From: Solanum dulcamara
Lineage: Eukaryota > Streptophyta > Magnoliopsida > Solanales > Solanaceae
DNA: 64,000 nt
Assembly (NCBI RefSeq): GCF_947179165.1
Contig: NC_077240.1
Coordinates: forward strand, 55,493,501-55,557,500
Direction: 5' to 3'
The notes beneath the pieces were generated by a model, which was given only the letters and a program-made list of their open reading frames with translations, searched no databases and was not told where the DNA came from. A program made the translations under genes and the position numbers. Numbering within the stretch: the first letter of the stretch is position 1; each line of letters begins with the position of its first letter. This document shows positions 1 through 13,455 of this stretch, piece by piece.

Positions 1-1390
1 ATCAAGATCTCGTTCTCCTCCAGTTGAAAGATGATGTTCATAAGAAGAAGGTAATGGCTTTTAACAAAGGGGGGTATGGAATGTTGAGGTATCAAGGGAG
101 ATTGTGTGTTCCAAGAGTTGATGGCTTTTTAGAGAAGATCATTGAATAGGCCTATAACTCTAAGTATTCCATCCATCCCGATTCTACAAATATGTACCAA
201 GACTTGATAGAAGTATATTGATGGAGTGGAATGAAGAGAAATATAGCAGAGGTTGTTTCCAAGTGCCCAAACTACCAACAAGTTAAAGTTGAGCACCAAA
301 GGCCTAGTGGAGTGGCTTAGAATATTAACATTCTAGAATGGAAGTAGGAGATGATCAGTATGTACTTCATAACCAGTTTTCTTCAATCCCATAGACAATA
401 TGATTCCATTTGGGTGATTATGGATAGGATGATTAAATCAACCCATTTCTTACCGGTTAAGACTACGGACATCACAAAGGATTATGCAGACTATATCTTT
501 GAGAGATTGTTAGACTGCATGGAGTTACCTTGTCTATCATTTCAAATAGAGGAGATCAGTTCACTGCCTAGTGTTGGAAGTAATTCTAGAGAGGTCCGGG
601 TTCAAGAGTGAATCTTAACATTATTTTCCATACATAGACAGATGACAATGCTGAGCGTACAATTCAGAATTTGGAGGATAAGTTTAGAGACTATGTCATT
701 GACTTCAAAGGTAATTGGGATGATCACTTACCTCTTATTGAGTTCACATATAATAACAACTTCCATTCAAGTATCCAAATGTCTCCTTAAGAAGATCTAT
801 ATGGGAGGAGGTATAGATCACCAATTGGTTGGTTCAAAGTTGGTGAAGCTGAGTTAATTGGGCCAAACTTAGTTCATCAAGCCACGGAGAAGGCGAAAAT
901 CATCCAAGAGAGGTTGAGGATTGCTTAGAGTAGCCAAAAATCTTACACTGATGTTAGGAGAGGAGATTTGGAGTTTGAAGTGAATGATTGGGTGTACTTG
1001 AAGATCTCACCCATAAAGGGTATTATGAGATTTAGGAAGAAAGGAAAACTTAGTTCTTGCTACATTGGTCCCTATCAAATTGTGAAGAGGATTGCTAATG
1101 GAGCCTATGAGTTGGAATTACAATCAAAGTTAGCAGGTACTCATCATGTATTTCACATCTCTATGCTTAAGAAGTGTTTGGGAGATCCATCACTTGTTAT
1201 CCCGGCTAAGAGCATTGGGGTGATGGAGAGTTTGAGTTATGAAGAGATTCCGGTTCAGATTTTTAATCGTCAGGTTTGAAAGTTGAGAACCAAAGAGGTT
1301 GCATCTATCAAAGTTCTATGGAGAATTCAGTTCATTGAAGAAGCTACGTGGGAAGCTGAAGAGAATATGAAAGCTAGAGACCCCATCTAT
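1..1390 (+). pseudogene. Ty3/gypsy pol, 3' part (integrase and chromodomain-like tail)
   Basis: This is the end of a retrotransposon polyprotein that enters from the left edge. The integrase zinc-binding region shows a RYQGRLCVP-type start near 80-125. The core follows at 351-640, with SIWVIMDRMIKSTHF readable. The GPY/F-type region (968-1279) contains YIGPYQIVKRI, and a chromodomain-like tail (...EEATWEAEENM) runs to about 1390. Frames change at least four times and stops are frequent, so it is dead. At the second catalytic aspartate of the integrase core the DNA reads SNRG, where other copies in this window read LDRG (23.7 kb). It is followed directly by a PPT and LTR on the same strand, so it is the 3' end of one element. 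Confidence 0.85.
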
Positions 1391-1600
1391 TCGTGCTTCC
1401 TAATGATGATCTTGTTGGTAATATTCCTTTTCTTATATTTGAGTTGAAGTTCATTTCGAGTTTGATTATTTGGTGTGTATTCTTGAATATGAGTAGTGAT
1501 TGTTTGATTGATTTAGTATTTGTGTTTTTGATTGTATGCCTGTCTTGAGTAAAACCTTAGTTTGGTCTTAATTCGAGGACGAAGTATCACAAGGGGGAGA
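1391..1600 (+). other. 3' untranslated region and polypurine tract of the first element
   Basis: About 200 bp of non-coding sequence lies between the chromodomain-like tail and the LTR. It ends in the purine run AAGGGGGAGA (1591-1600), the expected primer for plus-strand DNA synthesis. The LTR starts at the next base. Confidence 0.7.
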
Positions 1601-3795
1601 TATTAGAACACCCCATGTTGTTTAAGCCTAGACTGAATTTGAGAACCTTGCAAAAAGTTGAGAAAGATTGAGGAAAGTGGATTGTGGCAGTTTCTATGAA
1701 TCAAGTTATGACTCTTAGAGGATTCTATGAATCGTAGGATAGATTCATAGGGTTGGATTGCAAAGCGAACATTTGACTAAGTGTGAAGAGGAATTATGAG
1801 TCGCCTAACAATTCCTAAGAATGTTAATGACTCGTATGAATGAGTTGTATAGCCTTTACCTAATTTCAAAAGACACAAGCGTCAGTACTTTTGTTATGAG
1901 TAAATGTGACTAATAATAGGGTTGTTTACGACTCATAAAAATGACCCGAGGAGAAATTTTCAAAACCTCAAAATCTTGGAGTTTCAATGACCTACAGGAC
2001 GAGTCATTTCTATGACTCGTCAAGAAGTTTCCGACTCATACACCTGAGATGTAGACCCCCAAAACTTTCCCAGTCTAGTTCTATGACTAGTCTTCTTTTA
2101 CCTATAGAAGTGTCTTACGAGTCGTAGATCAACCCATAGATGGACAGACTCAGTTTTAATGAAGGGTAGATTGGTCTTTTCCACCTTTTCCATACTAAAA
2201 CCCTGACATTTTGAGACTATTTTGAGCCCCTTATCAGTACCTTGAAATCCTAGACTCTTATTAACACTTAGTTTATTTAAGAGCAATTATTGGAGAAGAG
2301 AAAGAAGCTAGGGTTCAAGCGTTCACTCCCATTTTTTTTATATTCGGTTGTTCTTCGAGTTCCAGGTATGTAAGGTTTGACTAAAACATGGATTTTGTTC
2401 TTCCATGTTCCCATGATTATGATGGATTGATTGTGAATGGAGTGTATCTTGAAAATTTCTTTCTTACATTTAAAATGCTTTACTGATTAGTGAGAAATTG
2501 ATGCTTTTCTACAAACCATTTTCTTAAAAAAATGATTTGCACTACTTGTTTCATAAAATCTAATAGCATATTGATGGATATTGAATGTGTATGCTTAAGG
2601 ATTAAGTCTAGAGCCTTAAATTTCTGAATGCATGATTGTGATTGGGATGTGAGCATGATGATATTGTTGATGAACTTGATAGTCCTTTATATTTTCATAA
2701 TTGAACCCAAATAAATCATCTCAACTCAATATTGTCATAAATTATTGTCCAAGCTCCTCTTAAATAAATGATTGGGAAATTAATTGGTTGAAAGGACTGA
2801 TTAGATAGAACCAATGAACTGATCAGAGTCCATTTGAGACATTGATTTGGTTTGATTTGAATTGATTATCTTATGATCTTTGAGTCTTGGGAGGAGTATC
2901 GAGAACCGAATTAGGTAAGACTACATAATATCTCAAACCCAATAACTACGTCGCCAAATATAGGTGAGGGTTGAAATGTTAAGTTAGATGTTTCCTACTT
3001 TATTGTCCTGACATGTTAGGACTCGATTGGTTTTGGATCCATAATTGGTTGATTTGTTCTTACCCTGGCAAGGTATTGAACGGACATAGCAACAACGTTG
3101 AATTGTTGTACAATCATCGATTCATACATGATAGTTTTCAGATAAGAAAAACTCTCATATAGGTCTTGATAGTACTCTAATTGGATTGGATTGGATTGTA
3201 TATAATTGGTCTCTATCTAAATCTTATTCTTGTTTAGGCTTAAGACATTTTGATTTAAGACATTTGAGATCTCAGAACTGATTTGATTCTACCTTGATGT
3301 ATATTTCATTCTGTTATATTACCTACTTGTATATTCTATGTACTAAAGTCCATTTGGACCTGTATCATTTCATGATGCAGAGACAGGTTCTAGATATCAT
3401 CATCAAGCACACCATTGAAGATATATTTGCTTTCTTGCTAGTTAGTGAGTCCTCCCTTGCATCCGGAGGATCCATATGTTTTATTATTGCTTTAAGACTA
3501 GTAATTCTATTTTGATTTGAGGTATCCACGAACTTGTCATTGACACCTTCTTAATAGTGATAGAGGCTACATAGACAGACAGTGAATATGTTAAGTAAAC
3601 ATTTTGAATCTTTTTCAAAACTGTTATTTGATATGGAGTTGATTTGAGGTCTGTTTTTACATGAATGTCGTTCAAATTCATATTAAGTATTCTGCTGAAT
3701 GAAAGAAGGTGTGATTAGACCAAGTGGTTCACTTCGGAACCAACAATAGTCTTTGAGTGCCTTCCAAGCCTAGGATACCCTCTCGGGGCATGACA
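1601..3795 (+). repeat. 3' LTR of the first gypsy element
   Basis: The LTR starts TATTAGAACACCCC directly after the PPT (an expected TG has become TA) and ends GGGGCATGACA at 3795. Its first 500 bp repeat ACGACTC/GAGTCGT-type words. The tail end of its first part (about 2215-2370) resembles 32600-32775, so the LTR pieces at 18356-18469 and 32138-32879 belong to a related family. It contains no open reading frame of note. It abuts a minus-strand gag fragment at 3796, so this element probably inserted into that older gag. The left target duplication is outside the window. Confidence 0.75.
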
Positions 3796-4072
3796 TTTCC
3801 TCTTATAATAATCCTTTTTCTCAACCTTTTCCTTCCTTTCACATTCACTCTCATAGGAGTTAGTTTTTATTGATTCAATTAAGCGGTCACAGCTCAAGCC
3901 AATAACATAAGGACATAACAAAGCTCCACATTAGAGATATCATTATTTGAGAATGGGTCAAAATGAATGGAAGGCCTACCATCTTGAGCAATCTCCTGGT
4001 TGCTTTCTTCTTGTTGAGACATATTCTGAAATGCGTAGGACACGAGTTAGAAGGAATCCCTAAAAAACTCAA
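3796..4072 (-). pseudogene. gypsy gag N-terminal fragment, truncated
   Basis: Reading on the minus strand, a start near 4022 gives MSQQEESNQEIAQDGRPS, and later an AVTA-type stretch typical of the start of Solanum gypsy gags. Two in-frame stops follow, and the reading is cut at 3795/3796 by the LTR of the plus-strand element. The fragment lies just downstream of a primer-binding site and an LTR (4237-6586) in its own orientation, as expected for gag. Confidence 0.6.
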
Positions 4073-4212
4073 CTATATCGCACGATTATATCATGAAAGA
4101 AGTGAAGATTTCCTAAAATGCCTCATATCCTCCAATTCATAAATGTGGCGTGCTTCACACCGATGAACAATACTCTACTTGAAGTAGCATGTTAGACTTC
4201 CTAGAACACTTG

Positions 4213-4232
4213 AACCTTGTTTTCTAATACCA
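4213..4232 (-). other. primer-binding site (Met-tRNA type), decayed
   Basis: On the minus strand this reads TGGTATTAGAAAACAAGGTT, a diverged form of the TGGTATCAGAGC primer site complementary to initiator Met-tRNA used by many plant LTR elements. It lies 4 bp inside the LTR end at 4237. Confidence 0.7.
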
Positions 4233-4236
4233 AGTT

Positions 4237-6586
4237 TGTCATGACTTGGACTAGGAAATAGCTGTGAAATGGTGATTAGAGTCCCGAGGAACCCCAACCA
4301 AGACGCTTAGTACATCATTCATGAGCACGCATAAGGTAAATAAAACAAATAAAACTAAATCAAGATATGGAAGCATAGTCTCAATAAGGGCATAAATCTC
4401 AAATGTGAGAAACATAAGACAAAATAGACTCTCAACATCTAACATGACTATACTAACTAGATGGGGGTGTAAGACAAGCTCCTAGCTCACCAAAGAAAAC
4501 ATAAAGGTAATGACGTAATCAAATAAAAACATGAAAGTAAAATTTCACATACTCGGAACATGAGGACTCACCACTAAAGTACAACTATAACAAGCTCTAT
4601 CCATGAACCGGAGGATGAGAGTGATCGTCAGACCCTATATTATGATATAATATAGGCGAATAGTATGTGTTACTACATGGAATGCACTAAGTATGTGAGA
4701 AGTATGCATGATTAATAAATATAAGACATAGTCAATATGAATTATGGATGCAAGACCAATATCTTTAAAACATGAGTAAAACCATGAAAACATTAAAACA
4801 TTTATCTCATTCGTCAATGCATCAAAATATCACAATTATCTTAAGAACTCATAACTCAATTGAAATTGTTGTTAGATAGGACCATTTAACCTATATATAA
4901 GACCATGTGAGCTCTTACATAGAATCTAATGACTCCTGCAATGAGACACGAGAGGATACTTTGCAAGGGCATACTCCATTAAGTAACTCTTTTAAATTTG
5001 ATTCAACATTTTGAAATATTTGTAAACCTACACAGGCAACGTAGTTATGTGAGAATGGAATCTTACTATGGGTCCCTTTCCTCAACTGCAGGAGAGAAGG
5101 TCTATCCAAGGTCCACTCACTGATTATTCATTATCTCAATGAAATATTTATGAAAACATACTCATTGACATTATTAGGAAAAATAATAATAGATATTAAT
5201 AAAAAATTATAATAATACATTAAGAATAGCATATGTATTAACTTTATCATGAATGTGTGAGGAATTTTCTATCACAACCTTTAACTTCTTTAACTTGATT
5301 GTGCAAGAATTGTCCTTATTTCACCATAACCTTTGCAAATTATATCATTGAAACATCACTAATAACATCTTTCTTCAAAGAATCTTTGAAACATCATATA
5401 ATCATCATTAAAAACCTTTCATAAATCATTCATAAGACTTGAAGGTCATTCAACAAAGCTTTCATTGAATATAACTTGAAAATCATGGTCATAACTCATA
5501 AATCGTAATTGAAACTAGCATATATCATGAATCATTGAAATTTATCTTAAAATAATATAATATGATGTGAATTATGTATAAGTAGGCTAGTAGCATTGAA
5601 ATATATCATAATTAAGAAGACCAATAAAAATCATGAAATTAGGGATTTTACTTGAAGAAATCATAAGAGAATTTGAGAAGAAATCTTTGGTATTTCATGG
5701 GGGAAAGGTACCCATTCATGAATGAAGTCCCACATACCTTGACCTTAGAATCCTAGGTGATAGATAATTGGAGGTTGATCTTGAAGAAATATCTAAAACT
5801 GGCTTGGTGAAGAAGAAGACTCTTGAGAGGAACCTTGGGAGAGAAGATTTTGTATTTTGGGAGTTAATGTGATAATGAGAGAGTTAAGGGTACTTAAGTT
5901 AGTTAATAAGTGATAATATAGTCCCAAAAACCATCCACATTCACTAATGAAACATAGGTAATGAACAAAATAACCTCACTTAAAAATTGGAAAGTGGGGC
6001 TCTAGGAGGACCCACCACAGACCATGAACCCCACTACGGCCCGTGGTGGGGGTCGTGGTGATGAAGGATCACTTCTAGGTCAGAGGGTGACTCCCAAGGA
6101 GTCTACAGAGTCGTGGACCCTCCCATGGTTATCACCCATGATCAAATATTGCACTAGGCTGGACCACGAGGACCCTTTCACAGACCGTGAAGGGCGGTCA
6201 TGAACAAATGACTGCCTGATAGGACTTCACTAAAATAGCCATAATATTTTACTCTAAACATAAAATTAGGCAAACTCGGTGGCATTGGAAAGAAGACTTA
6301 GAGACCGGTAATTTGATAGGTCATTGGATATCTAATTATTTATATTTTTGTTGATATGATTATTTGTGTATTACCAAAGTAGAAGCTTATATAGAAACTA
6401 AATCGGTAAGGAAGCTTTTAACTTAACTTTGGCCAAAGGATTCTTATAACCTTAAAACATCTCAAAATCTATTTTCAAACTAAAGAATTAACCTTACCAT
6501 GAATGCAAAATTAAGAATCACCCTGTACAACCCCATGTGTATATGTAGAATGGTTCTAATTTTAGCTTAGAAATTTTTGGGGTGTA
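4237..6586 (-). repeat. LTR shared between two tandem minus-strand elements
   Basis: On the minus strand the LTR ends ...GTCATGACA at 4237. It begins near 6586 with TACACCCC, though that left end is approximate. It matches the LTR at 13456-15430 over long stretches, for example the 'accatccacattca(c/t)taatgaaa' segment near 5930 and 14945. It is followed by a primer site and gag at lower coordinates and preceded by a pol end at 6737. It is therefore both the 3' LTR of one internal region and the 5' LTR of another. A region of CCACGG/CCGTGG words lies at 5990-6210. Confidence 0.65.
4634..4656. other. LTR hairpin, copy 1
   Basis: Perfect 10-bp stem CCTATATTAT / ATAATATAGG with a 3-nt loop, about 400 nt from the LTR 3' end. 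Compared with the copy at 20194-20216, stem pair 5 is T-A instead of C-G, a compensatory change. Confidence 0.6.
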
Positions 6587-6736
6587 CCAAAATCATGAGG
6601 GAACTCATACCTCAACTAGGGATTGAAGGAAAGAGATGAGAATAACACAACATCATATCGGCTTCGGCTACCTATGTAGAACCCTTAACCTCCTTGTTCC
6701 TTTATAAAACTTTAACTGAAGTTATTTCCTTGTTTC
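6587..6736 (-). other. short 3' untranslated segment of element A
   Basis: Non-coding sequence between the end of pol and the LTR start of the minus-strand element. I see no clear PPT in it, so the exact LTR boundary is uncertain by tens of bases. Confidence 0.4.
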
Positions 6737-8429
6737 TCAAATTTCTAACTTGCCGGTGTAGGATATCAATTGGAACCTCCTCATATGAAAGACCGTCCTT
6801 ATAGGAACCTCCTCATATAAAATATACTCCTTCACATCAAAGATTTCCAATGGCATTATGGAGTTAGGATCACCAACAAAATTTCTCAACAAGGACACAT
6901 GGAATATCGGATGAATCAATGCCAAATCAGAAGGCAATTCTAACTCATATTTCACCTTGTCTATCCCCCTCAAAATATGATATGGACCTACATAATGGGG
7001 ACTAAGCTTCCCTTTCTTACCAAAATTCATCACACCCTTCATGGATGAAATTTTTAAGTAAACCCAATCGTTCACCTCAAATTAAAGTTCTAATCTCCTT
7101 AAACCAGATTAGGACTTTTGTCGACTCTAGGCAGTCTTCAATATTTCTCTAATCAATCTCACATTTTCCATAGTCTTATATACCAAATTGGGTTCTATCA
7201 AGGAAGCTTCAACCACTTCCAACCAATCTATAGGAGACCTACACCTTCTACCATATAAGGCCTCAAATAAAGCCATCTGAATGCGGGAATTGTAACTATT
7301 ATTATAGGCGGACTCTATCAATGTCAAGTGATCATCCCAATTGCCTTCAAAATAAATGACATAGTCTCTCAAAATGTCCTCTAAGGTTTGAAAAGTATGC
7401 TCTGCCTGACCATGCGTCTGAGGGTGAACCTTTACTAAGCTTCACTTGAGTACCAAGACCCTTTTGGAAAGAACTCCAAAACTAATATGTAAACTAAGTA
7501 CCTTGATCTTAAATGATAGACAATGGGAAACCATGAATCTTGACCAACTCTAGGATATATAATCTAGCATAGTCCTCGGTTCATGATGCCTACAACTATG
7601 AGACAAACCTATAATGAAGTCTATATTCAAGGCTTCCCACTTCCAAGAAGAAATCTCAATATCTTAAGCCAAAACTACTAGTTGTTGATGCTCAGCCTTC
7701 ACTTGTTGACAATTAGGACATGTAGCTACAAACTTTGCAATATCCCTTTTTATACCATTCCACCAGTACATTTCCCGCAAATTAAGATACATTTTTGTGG
7801 AACCCTGATGAATAGAATACCATAAATCATGATCTTTGGATAATATCATTTGTCTCAAACCATCTACATCGGAGACACATAATCCATCTTGATATCTCCA
7901 AACACCACCACCCCCTTTGGAGAAATCCTCAATTGCTTTTTTGACCACCATTTTTTTCAACTCAACCAAAGTAGGATTATTATTTTTCTTGGACTTAATA
8001 TCTGCCATAGGAGACTATTCAGAACCATTTTGGACAATAACACCACCATCCTCGGAATCAACTAGTCGAACAACCAAATAGGCCAAACTATGAACATCCC
8101 GAACTAACTCTTTTTTCTCATCCTTAACATATGTAACACTATTCATAGACAATCTACTAAGAGCGTCGCAAACCACATTCGCTTTTCCTAGAAGGTATAA
8201 CACACTAATGTTGTAATCCTTTAATAATTCAAGCTATATACTTTGTCGAAGACTCAAATCCTTTTGGGTGAAAATATATTGCAATCTCTAATGGTCGATG
8301 AATACGTCAACATGGACACCGTATAGATGTGTCTTCATAATTTTAAAGCGAATACCACTGCCTCTAACTCTAAGTCATGGGTCAAATAATTCTTCTCATG
8401 CACCTTGAGTTGCATAGAAGCATAGGCTA
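6737..8429 (-). pseudogene. element A pol, 3' part: end of RNase H, integrase, chromodomain-like tail
   Basis: Read right to left, the RNase H end comes first (a LKVHEKN-type reading near 8395, ALSRLSMNS near 8150). Next is the integrase zinc domain (7664-8008, with RYQDGLCVSDVDG and CPNCQQVKAEHQ, giving the CxxC of the HHCC finger), then the core (about 7120-7640). The GPY/F-type region (6737-7075) contains YVGPYHILRGI, and a chromodomain-like tail follows. Several frameshifts and stops make it non-functional. It continues on the other side of the solo LTR at 10543. Confidence 0.85.
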
Positions 8430-10542
8430 TGTCATGACCAGACCTAGGTCCTAGTCGTAACACGGTGATCGAAATCCCAAAGGGCTCCAACCAAGTCTCT
8501 TGTACATATTATAAGCATACATAAGGTGAAATATAAAAGAGAAAACATCATAAGAGAGTCTAAAACATGAATAGAAATCTGAAAATGTCTTATGACAACA
8601 TAGACTCAAACATATGTCCAAGGAGATGCCTCTAAACATGAGCATGGGTGGGGGCTAAGACATTTCCTTAGCTCACCCTCAATACACAACATAATCAAAA
8701 GTCTTTTGACAAGAAAACAATAAGTAACTTGAAACTAGTCTCTAGTCAATAAGGACTCACCACAACACCTTGGGATGGAATGCCTACTAGTTACATGGAC
8801 GATAAGGATCTTCAACCTCAACCCCTATATTATGAGATAATGTAGGCAAAAGTATGCATTAGTACGTTGGAATGTACTAAGTATGAGGGCGTGACATACA
8901 ACATAAATCGTGGAATGCAAAAATCAAGTAAAACACATGATAAGTTGAAATACGTAAAGTCATGAGGATATCATAAATGACCAAAGAATTTTAAAACATA
9001 AATTCAAGTCATAACATACTTAAGAAATCATACATATGTGGGATAGAAACAAAACCGACAATAAGACCTGTGAGCTATAACATGGAATCCGATGATACCA
9101 ACATCGAGAAGGAGGAGGCTATTTTACCAAGGTAGACTCCTAATCATGAACATGTGCTATTTGTGGATCCACTAGCTAGGTCATAAAGGCAACTTACGGT
9201 GGAACGTAGTTTATAGAACATGAGACTACTACTAAAGGCTTTTGGTAGGGTCCCCACCTCAAGTCCACTCGGTGCTAAGTCGAATCCCATGGAATACATA
9301 CATAACATAAGATCATAATATCATATATCATAATCATGATCATAGGCTTGAAATCATACAGTAGCTCATTTTTATAACATGCGTGTAATGTGAGAATTGT
9401 CATTTCATCATTACAATCATTTGTTCATAATTCATATCAATAGGGCTTAGGTCACCGCAAAGCGCCCTAAGTCACCTTACTTTATAACTTGCTTGAAATT
9501 CATACCTTGAAATATACTTAGAATTCATGATCATCATGAAAACACATAGTCATAATTCATACTTTGAAAATTCATGACCATAGCTTGTACTTGAAATTTG
9601 GGTATGACATGGATGCATGATCGATTGACTTGAAAATCATAAAGTTTACTTGAAGATATGCATGATCATAAACTTTATATCAGCCCATACATAATTCATA
9701 TAGATAATTTCCTTTGGAAGTATGAATTAAAGTACTCATAATTTACATCATGAACCCTATAAATCAAAATAGGAGAATTCATGGAAAACTCTTCAATTTA
9801 ATTAAATAACTATCTATTTATATCAAAATAGACTCATGATAATACTTTAAATAAAAATTCGTGCAATTGGAATGGAGATCACAAAATGCATAAAATATCA
9901 TACTTTAATTTAATAGAAAACTTTGAGAAATTGATTGGGCTTCATGGATGAAAGGATCCATGAATCAATACCCACATACCTTAAGTGAGAACACCAATTA
10001 ATTTGGAAGAACTTAAGAATTTTGATGGACAAATTGAGTGAATTTGCTTGAAGTCTTCAATGGAAACCCTTGAGAGCCTTTTGTAGAGAGAGAGAATATT
10101 TTATAGATGAATTATAGAAGAATGAATAGAATTAGAGGTTTAGGTAAATTTATAGAGTTGAATTAGGTCCTAAAAATGTCTAGGTTCATTAACTAATAAT
10201 TTGGAAAAAGTCTAAAATACCCTAAAAAATAACTAAATTCATCCAGAAAACCTTCCCAGGTCCGCGATGCAGTCCCGTCGCTACCACTTGGCCGAAACTG
10301 CTTTCTAGGTCCGCGACGCGGTCCTGTCGCGGACCACACTATTTTGTTGTTTCTTCGAAAATCCTTCTTCCATTCTACGGGTCCTAAAAATCCACCGAGG
10401 CCAATTTCCCGCAGGTTTTGACCCCCTGATCAATATTCGAAACTCGAATTTTCCAAAACGATTAAGGATAATGCGTTACATAAGCGGCCTATTTCCAAGG
10501 CATTCTTAAGGTATTTGATGGGCATTTTATAGGGATGTTACA
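8430..10542 (-). mobile_element. solo LTR inserted in the RNase H region of element A
   Basis: The minus strand starts TGTAACATCCC at 10542 and ends ...GGTCATGACA at 8430. It is a 2.1-kb LTR with no internal region, so it is a solo LTR left by recombination. Flanking host codons (MQ.GKVI / AYASMQ) resume on either side. The 5-bp flanks on the minus strand are TAACA and TAGCC, a target duplication with two mismatches. It matches the solo LTR at 24741-26768 through most of its length, including the shared GGGCTCCAACCAAG end region. GTCCGCGA(C/T)GC words cluster at 10258-10340. Confidence 0.85.
8824..8846. other. LTR hairpin, copy 2
   Basis: Stem CCTATATTAT / ATAATGTAGG with loop GAG. One pair is a T-G wobble, an intermediate between the C-G and T-A forms seen in other LTRs here. 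It lies about 395-415 nt from the LTR 3' end. Confidence 0.55.
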
Positions 10543-11480
10543 TGTTATCAGTTTAACAGTTTACATTAGCACATAACCAAGACCTACTCGTGAAGTATCA
10601 CAATAGACAACAAACCCATCGGAACCTTCCAACAAATTCAACACCGTAGCAGAGGTAAGTTTATCCTTCAACTATTAAAAACTCTTCTCACATGACTCGG
10701 ACCATTGGAATTTCACCTTTTTTTGAGTCAAGGTAGTCAAGGGTGATGCAATGGAAGAGAAATCTTCCAGAAACTATCTATAATAAATGTCTAAGCCCAA
10801 GAAACTCAAAATATCAAAGGAGAAAACATTATAGGAAAATTCTTAACCTCTTTGGTCTTCTTAGGATCAACCATAATACTCTCAACGGAGACAATATGGC
10901 CAAGAAAAGAAGCTTACCTCAACCAAAATTTGCATTTGATAAACTTAACAAACAATTGACGGTCCTTGAGAATTTGTAACACAATCCTCAAATGATCAGC
11001 ATGCTCTTCCTCACTAAGAGAATAGATTAAAATATCATCAATGAACACAATTACGATCCTATCCAAGTAATTCATGAACACTCTATTCATCAAATCTATA
11101 AAAGCCGTGGGAGTATTTTTTAGTCCAGAATACATAAACAAGAATTCAATGTGGACATACTAGGTCTTAAATATAGTCTTTAGAATGTCAGATTCCCTTA
11201 CTCGGAGTTGATGGTAACCCAATCGAAGATCAATATTTAAAAAGTAGCTTGCTCCTTGAAGTTGATCGAATAAGTTATCAATTCTTGGAATGGGATGTTT
11301 ATTCTTAATTGTGACCTTGCTCAATTGCCGATAGTCAATATACATAAGGAAAGAACTATTCTTCTTTCTAACAAAGAGAACCGGAGCACCCCATGGAGAG
11401 ATACTCGATCTAATGAAACCCTTATCTAACAAATCCTTCAACTGATCATTTAACTCTTTCAATTCTGCTGAGGCCATTCG
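10543..11480 (-). pseudogene. element A reverse transcriptase and start of RNase H
   Basis: The RT runs from about 11477 down. It contains [18 protein letters not shown] sequence, the [13 protein letters not shown] motif, [16 protein letters not shown] (first catalytic Asp present) and the YxDD-equivalent FIDDILIYS near 11040. The connection region with LGHIVS-type sequence follows, then the RNase H start up to the solo LTR at 10542. In-frame stops near 11160 and 10915, plus frameshifts, disable it. Confidence 0.85.
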
Positions 11481-12051
11481 ATAAGGAGGAATAGAGATAT
11501 GTTGGGTATCGGGGAAAAGATCAACACCAAAGTCTATTTCCCTTTCGAGAGGGATGTCTTGGAGATCATTGGAGAAAACTTCAAAAACTCATTAACAACT
11601 GAAACTAATGTAAGAGTAGGATCTTCGAAATTTATATCTCTAACCTGGACTAGATGATAAGTACAACCCTTAGAAATAATTTTTTGAGCTTTAAGGCATG
11701 AGAAAAATTGATCATTAAACACGAAACTACTACATTTCCACTCTAGGAGTGGCTCATTAGGAAATTGAAACTTGACCACACGGGTTCTACAACATATAGA
11801 AGCATACATGCATAAAGATAATCCATACCGAGAATAACATCAAAATCAATCATATAAATCTCAACAAGATCAACAAAGGTGACTTTATAAATAATTAAAA
11901 CTGGGTAATTTCTATAGACTCTCTTAGCCACAACTGAATCACCAGCAGGAGTATAGATCGAAAAAGGCACTAACAAGATATCGGGACTAATAATGAATTT
12001 TATAACAAGATAAGTAGTATCAAATGATAGAGTAGCACTAGGATATGACAA
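11481..12051 (-). pseudogene. element A protease and protease-RT linker
   Basis: Two overlapping frames cover the retropepsin region: 11743-12051, with SVVAKRVYRNYPV and FDVILGMDYL, and 11534-11809, with RTRVVKFQFPNEPLLEWK. FDVILGMDWL-type sequence is the flap/late part of Ty3 proteases. A frameshift lies between the two frames. Confidence 0.75.
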
Positions 12052-13238
12052 TGCATAATAATCAAAGTCTTCTTATACAAACCTGTCACAACATCAGGCG
12101 AATCCTTTGACTCATGACGAGTCTGAAGGGAATAAATTTTATTTTGGCACTGACCGCCACTCGAAGTAATAGCACGCTGATCTAGACTACTGATAGCCTA
12201 AGCCTAAGTTTGGGGTCCAGCACCACTCTTACAATCACTTGTATGACGAGCCAACTTTCCACACTTATAGCATACATTCTATCCAGCTAAGTATTCTCCC
12301 TTGTGGTTTCTCCCACACTTCATGTATGAGAGTACGACTTGACCACTCAGAGTTCCCCCTTGTGCCTTAGGATTTGGCACCTTATATTTATTAAATTTTG
12401 GATCTAGAGTGTTAGATGAAGCTTGATCAAAATAATTTTTATGAAACTAAAGATAACCACTATTTTTGGAGTTACCATGAGAGAAATTACCACCACCGGT
12501 TTGAGTCCACTTGGAATCCCTTCTAGACCTTTCCTTTAACTTTTCCTCCTCAATTTGCTCAGCGTGGGTTATAAACCTCAAAAGTTCCATTTATTTGATG
12601 AGCATGGTAGTTCTACACTCTTTGACCACAAACTCAGACACACCCAAAACAAACTTGCTCAAATGATCCCTTGGATCTACAACCATGAAAGGAGCATATT
12701 TTGATAACTTAGTGAACTTGAGGGCATACTCCCTCACATTTATATTACTTTTGGTGTAAATTGATGAATTCTTGCACCTTAGCCTCCCTTAACTCCAACC
12801 AAAAGTACTAGCCAAGAAAAACATTCTTGAATTTTTTCCCAATCAACGAGACCATCATCCTTACATTAGTCATACCAAACTTGAGAAACCCCTTTGAGTT
12901 GATACACCACCAAGTCTATTTTTTCTACCGAACTAACAATCATGATGTCAACAACTTACCAAAACCCTCCATAAACTCTTGTGGATCCTCATCCATAGTA
13001 GAACCGTGAAACTCGAAAAGGTTCATATGGGTGAAATCAAAAACTCGGCTAGCCACCGTACTCACATTTGGGTTCATGGGAGCTACCAACTCCTAGTTAA
13101 CTTGAGCTAGCATGGCTTGAGAAAGAACTTGAAAAGTGGTTCAAAACTCGCATGAGACACTTGCTTATTTAGAGGGTCATTTAGAGCATGTTGCTTCTCC
13201 TCAACATTCCTTCGGAAGGGGTTTCTTCTTGAAGGCAT
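12052..13238 (-). pseudogene. element A gag
   Basis: The start codon at 13238 reads MPSRRNPFRRNVEEKQ. The capsid region follows (LREAKVQEF-type near 12790, then YAPFMVVDPRDHLSKF) and a nucleocapsid with CYKCGKLARHTSDC near 12270-12230. The zinc knuckle no longer has the canonical CX2CX4HX4C spacing (it reads CX2CX5HX3C). Numerous frameshifts and stops are present. It lies about 200 bp from its primer site, as usual for gag. Confidence 0.75.
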
Positions 13239-13434
13239 ATTTATGAAACCACAAAGAGAAAGCGTAATAGGAAGAATCCTTAGAGTTCAACTCTATCGCA
13301 TGATGAGATCATAAAAGAAGTGATTTTTTTCCTATGATGCCTCATTGCCTCTTATTCATTAATATGGCATACTTCACATCGATGAACAAGACTGTACTCG
13401 ATGCAGCATATTAGACTACATAGGAAACTTAAAA

Positions 13435-13451
13435 CTTGTGCTCTAATATAA
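13435..13451 (-). other. primer-binding site of element A, decayed
   Basis: The minus strand reads TTATATTAGAGCACAAG. This is the same site as TTGGTATTAGAGCACAAAG at 20628 with two substitutions. It lies at the end of the LTR starting at 13456. Confidence 0.6.
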
Positions 13452-13455
13452 TGTT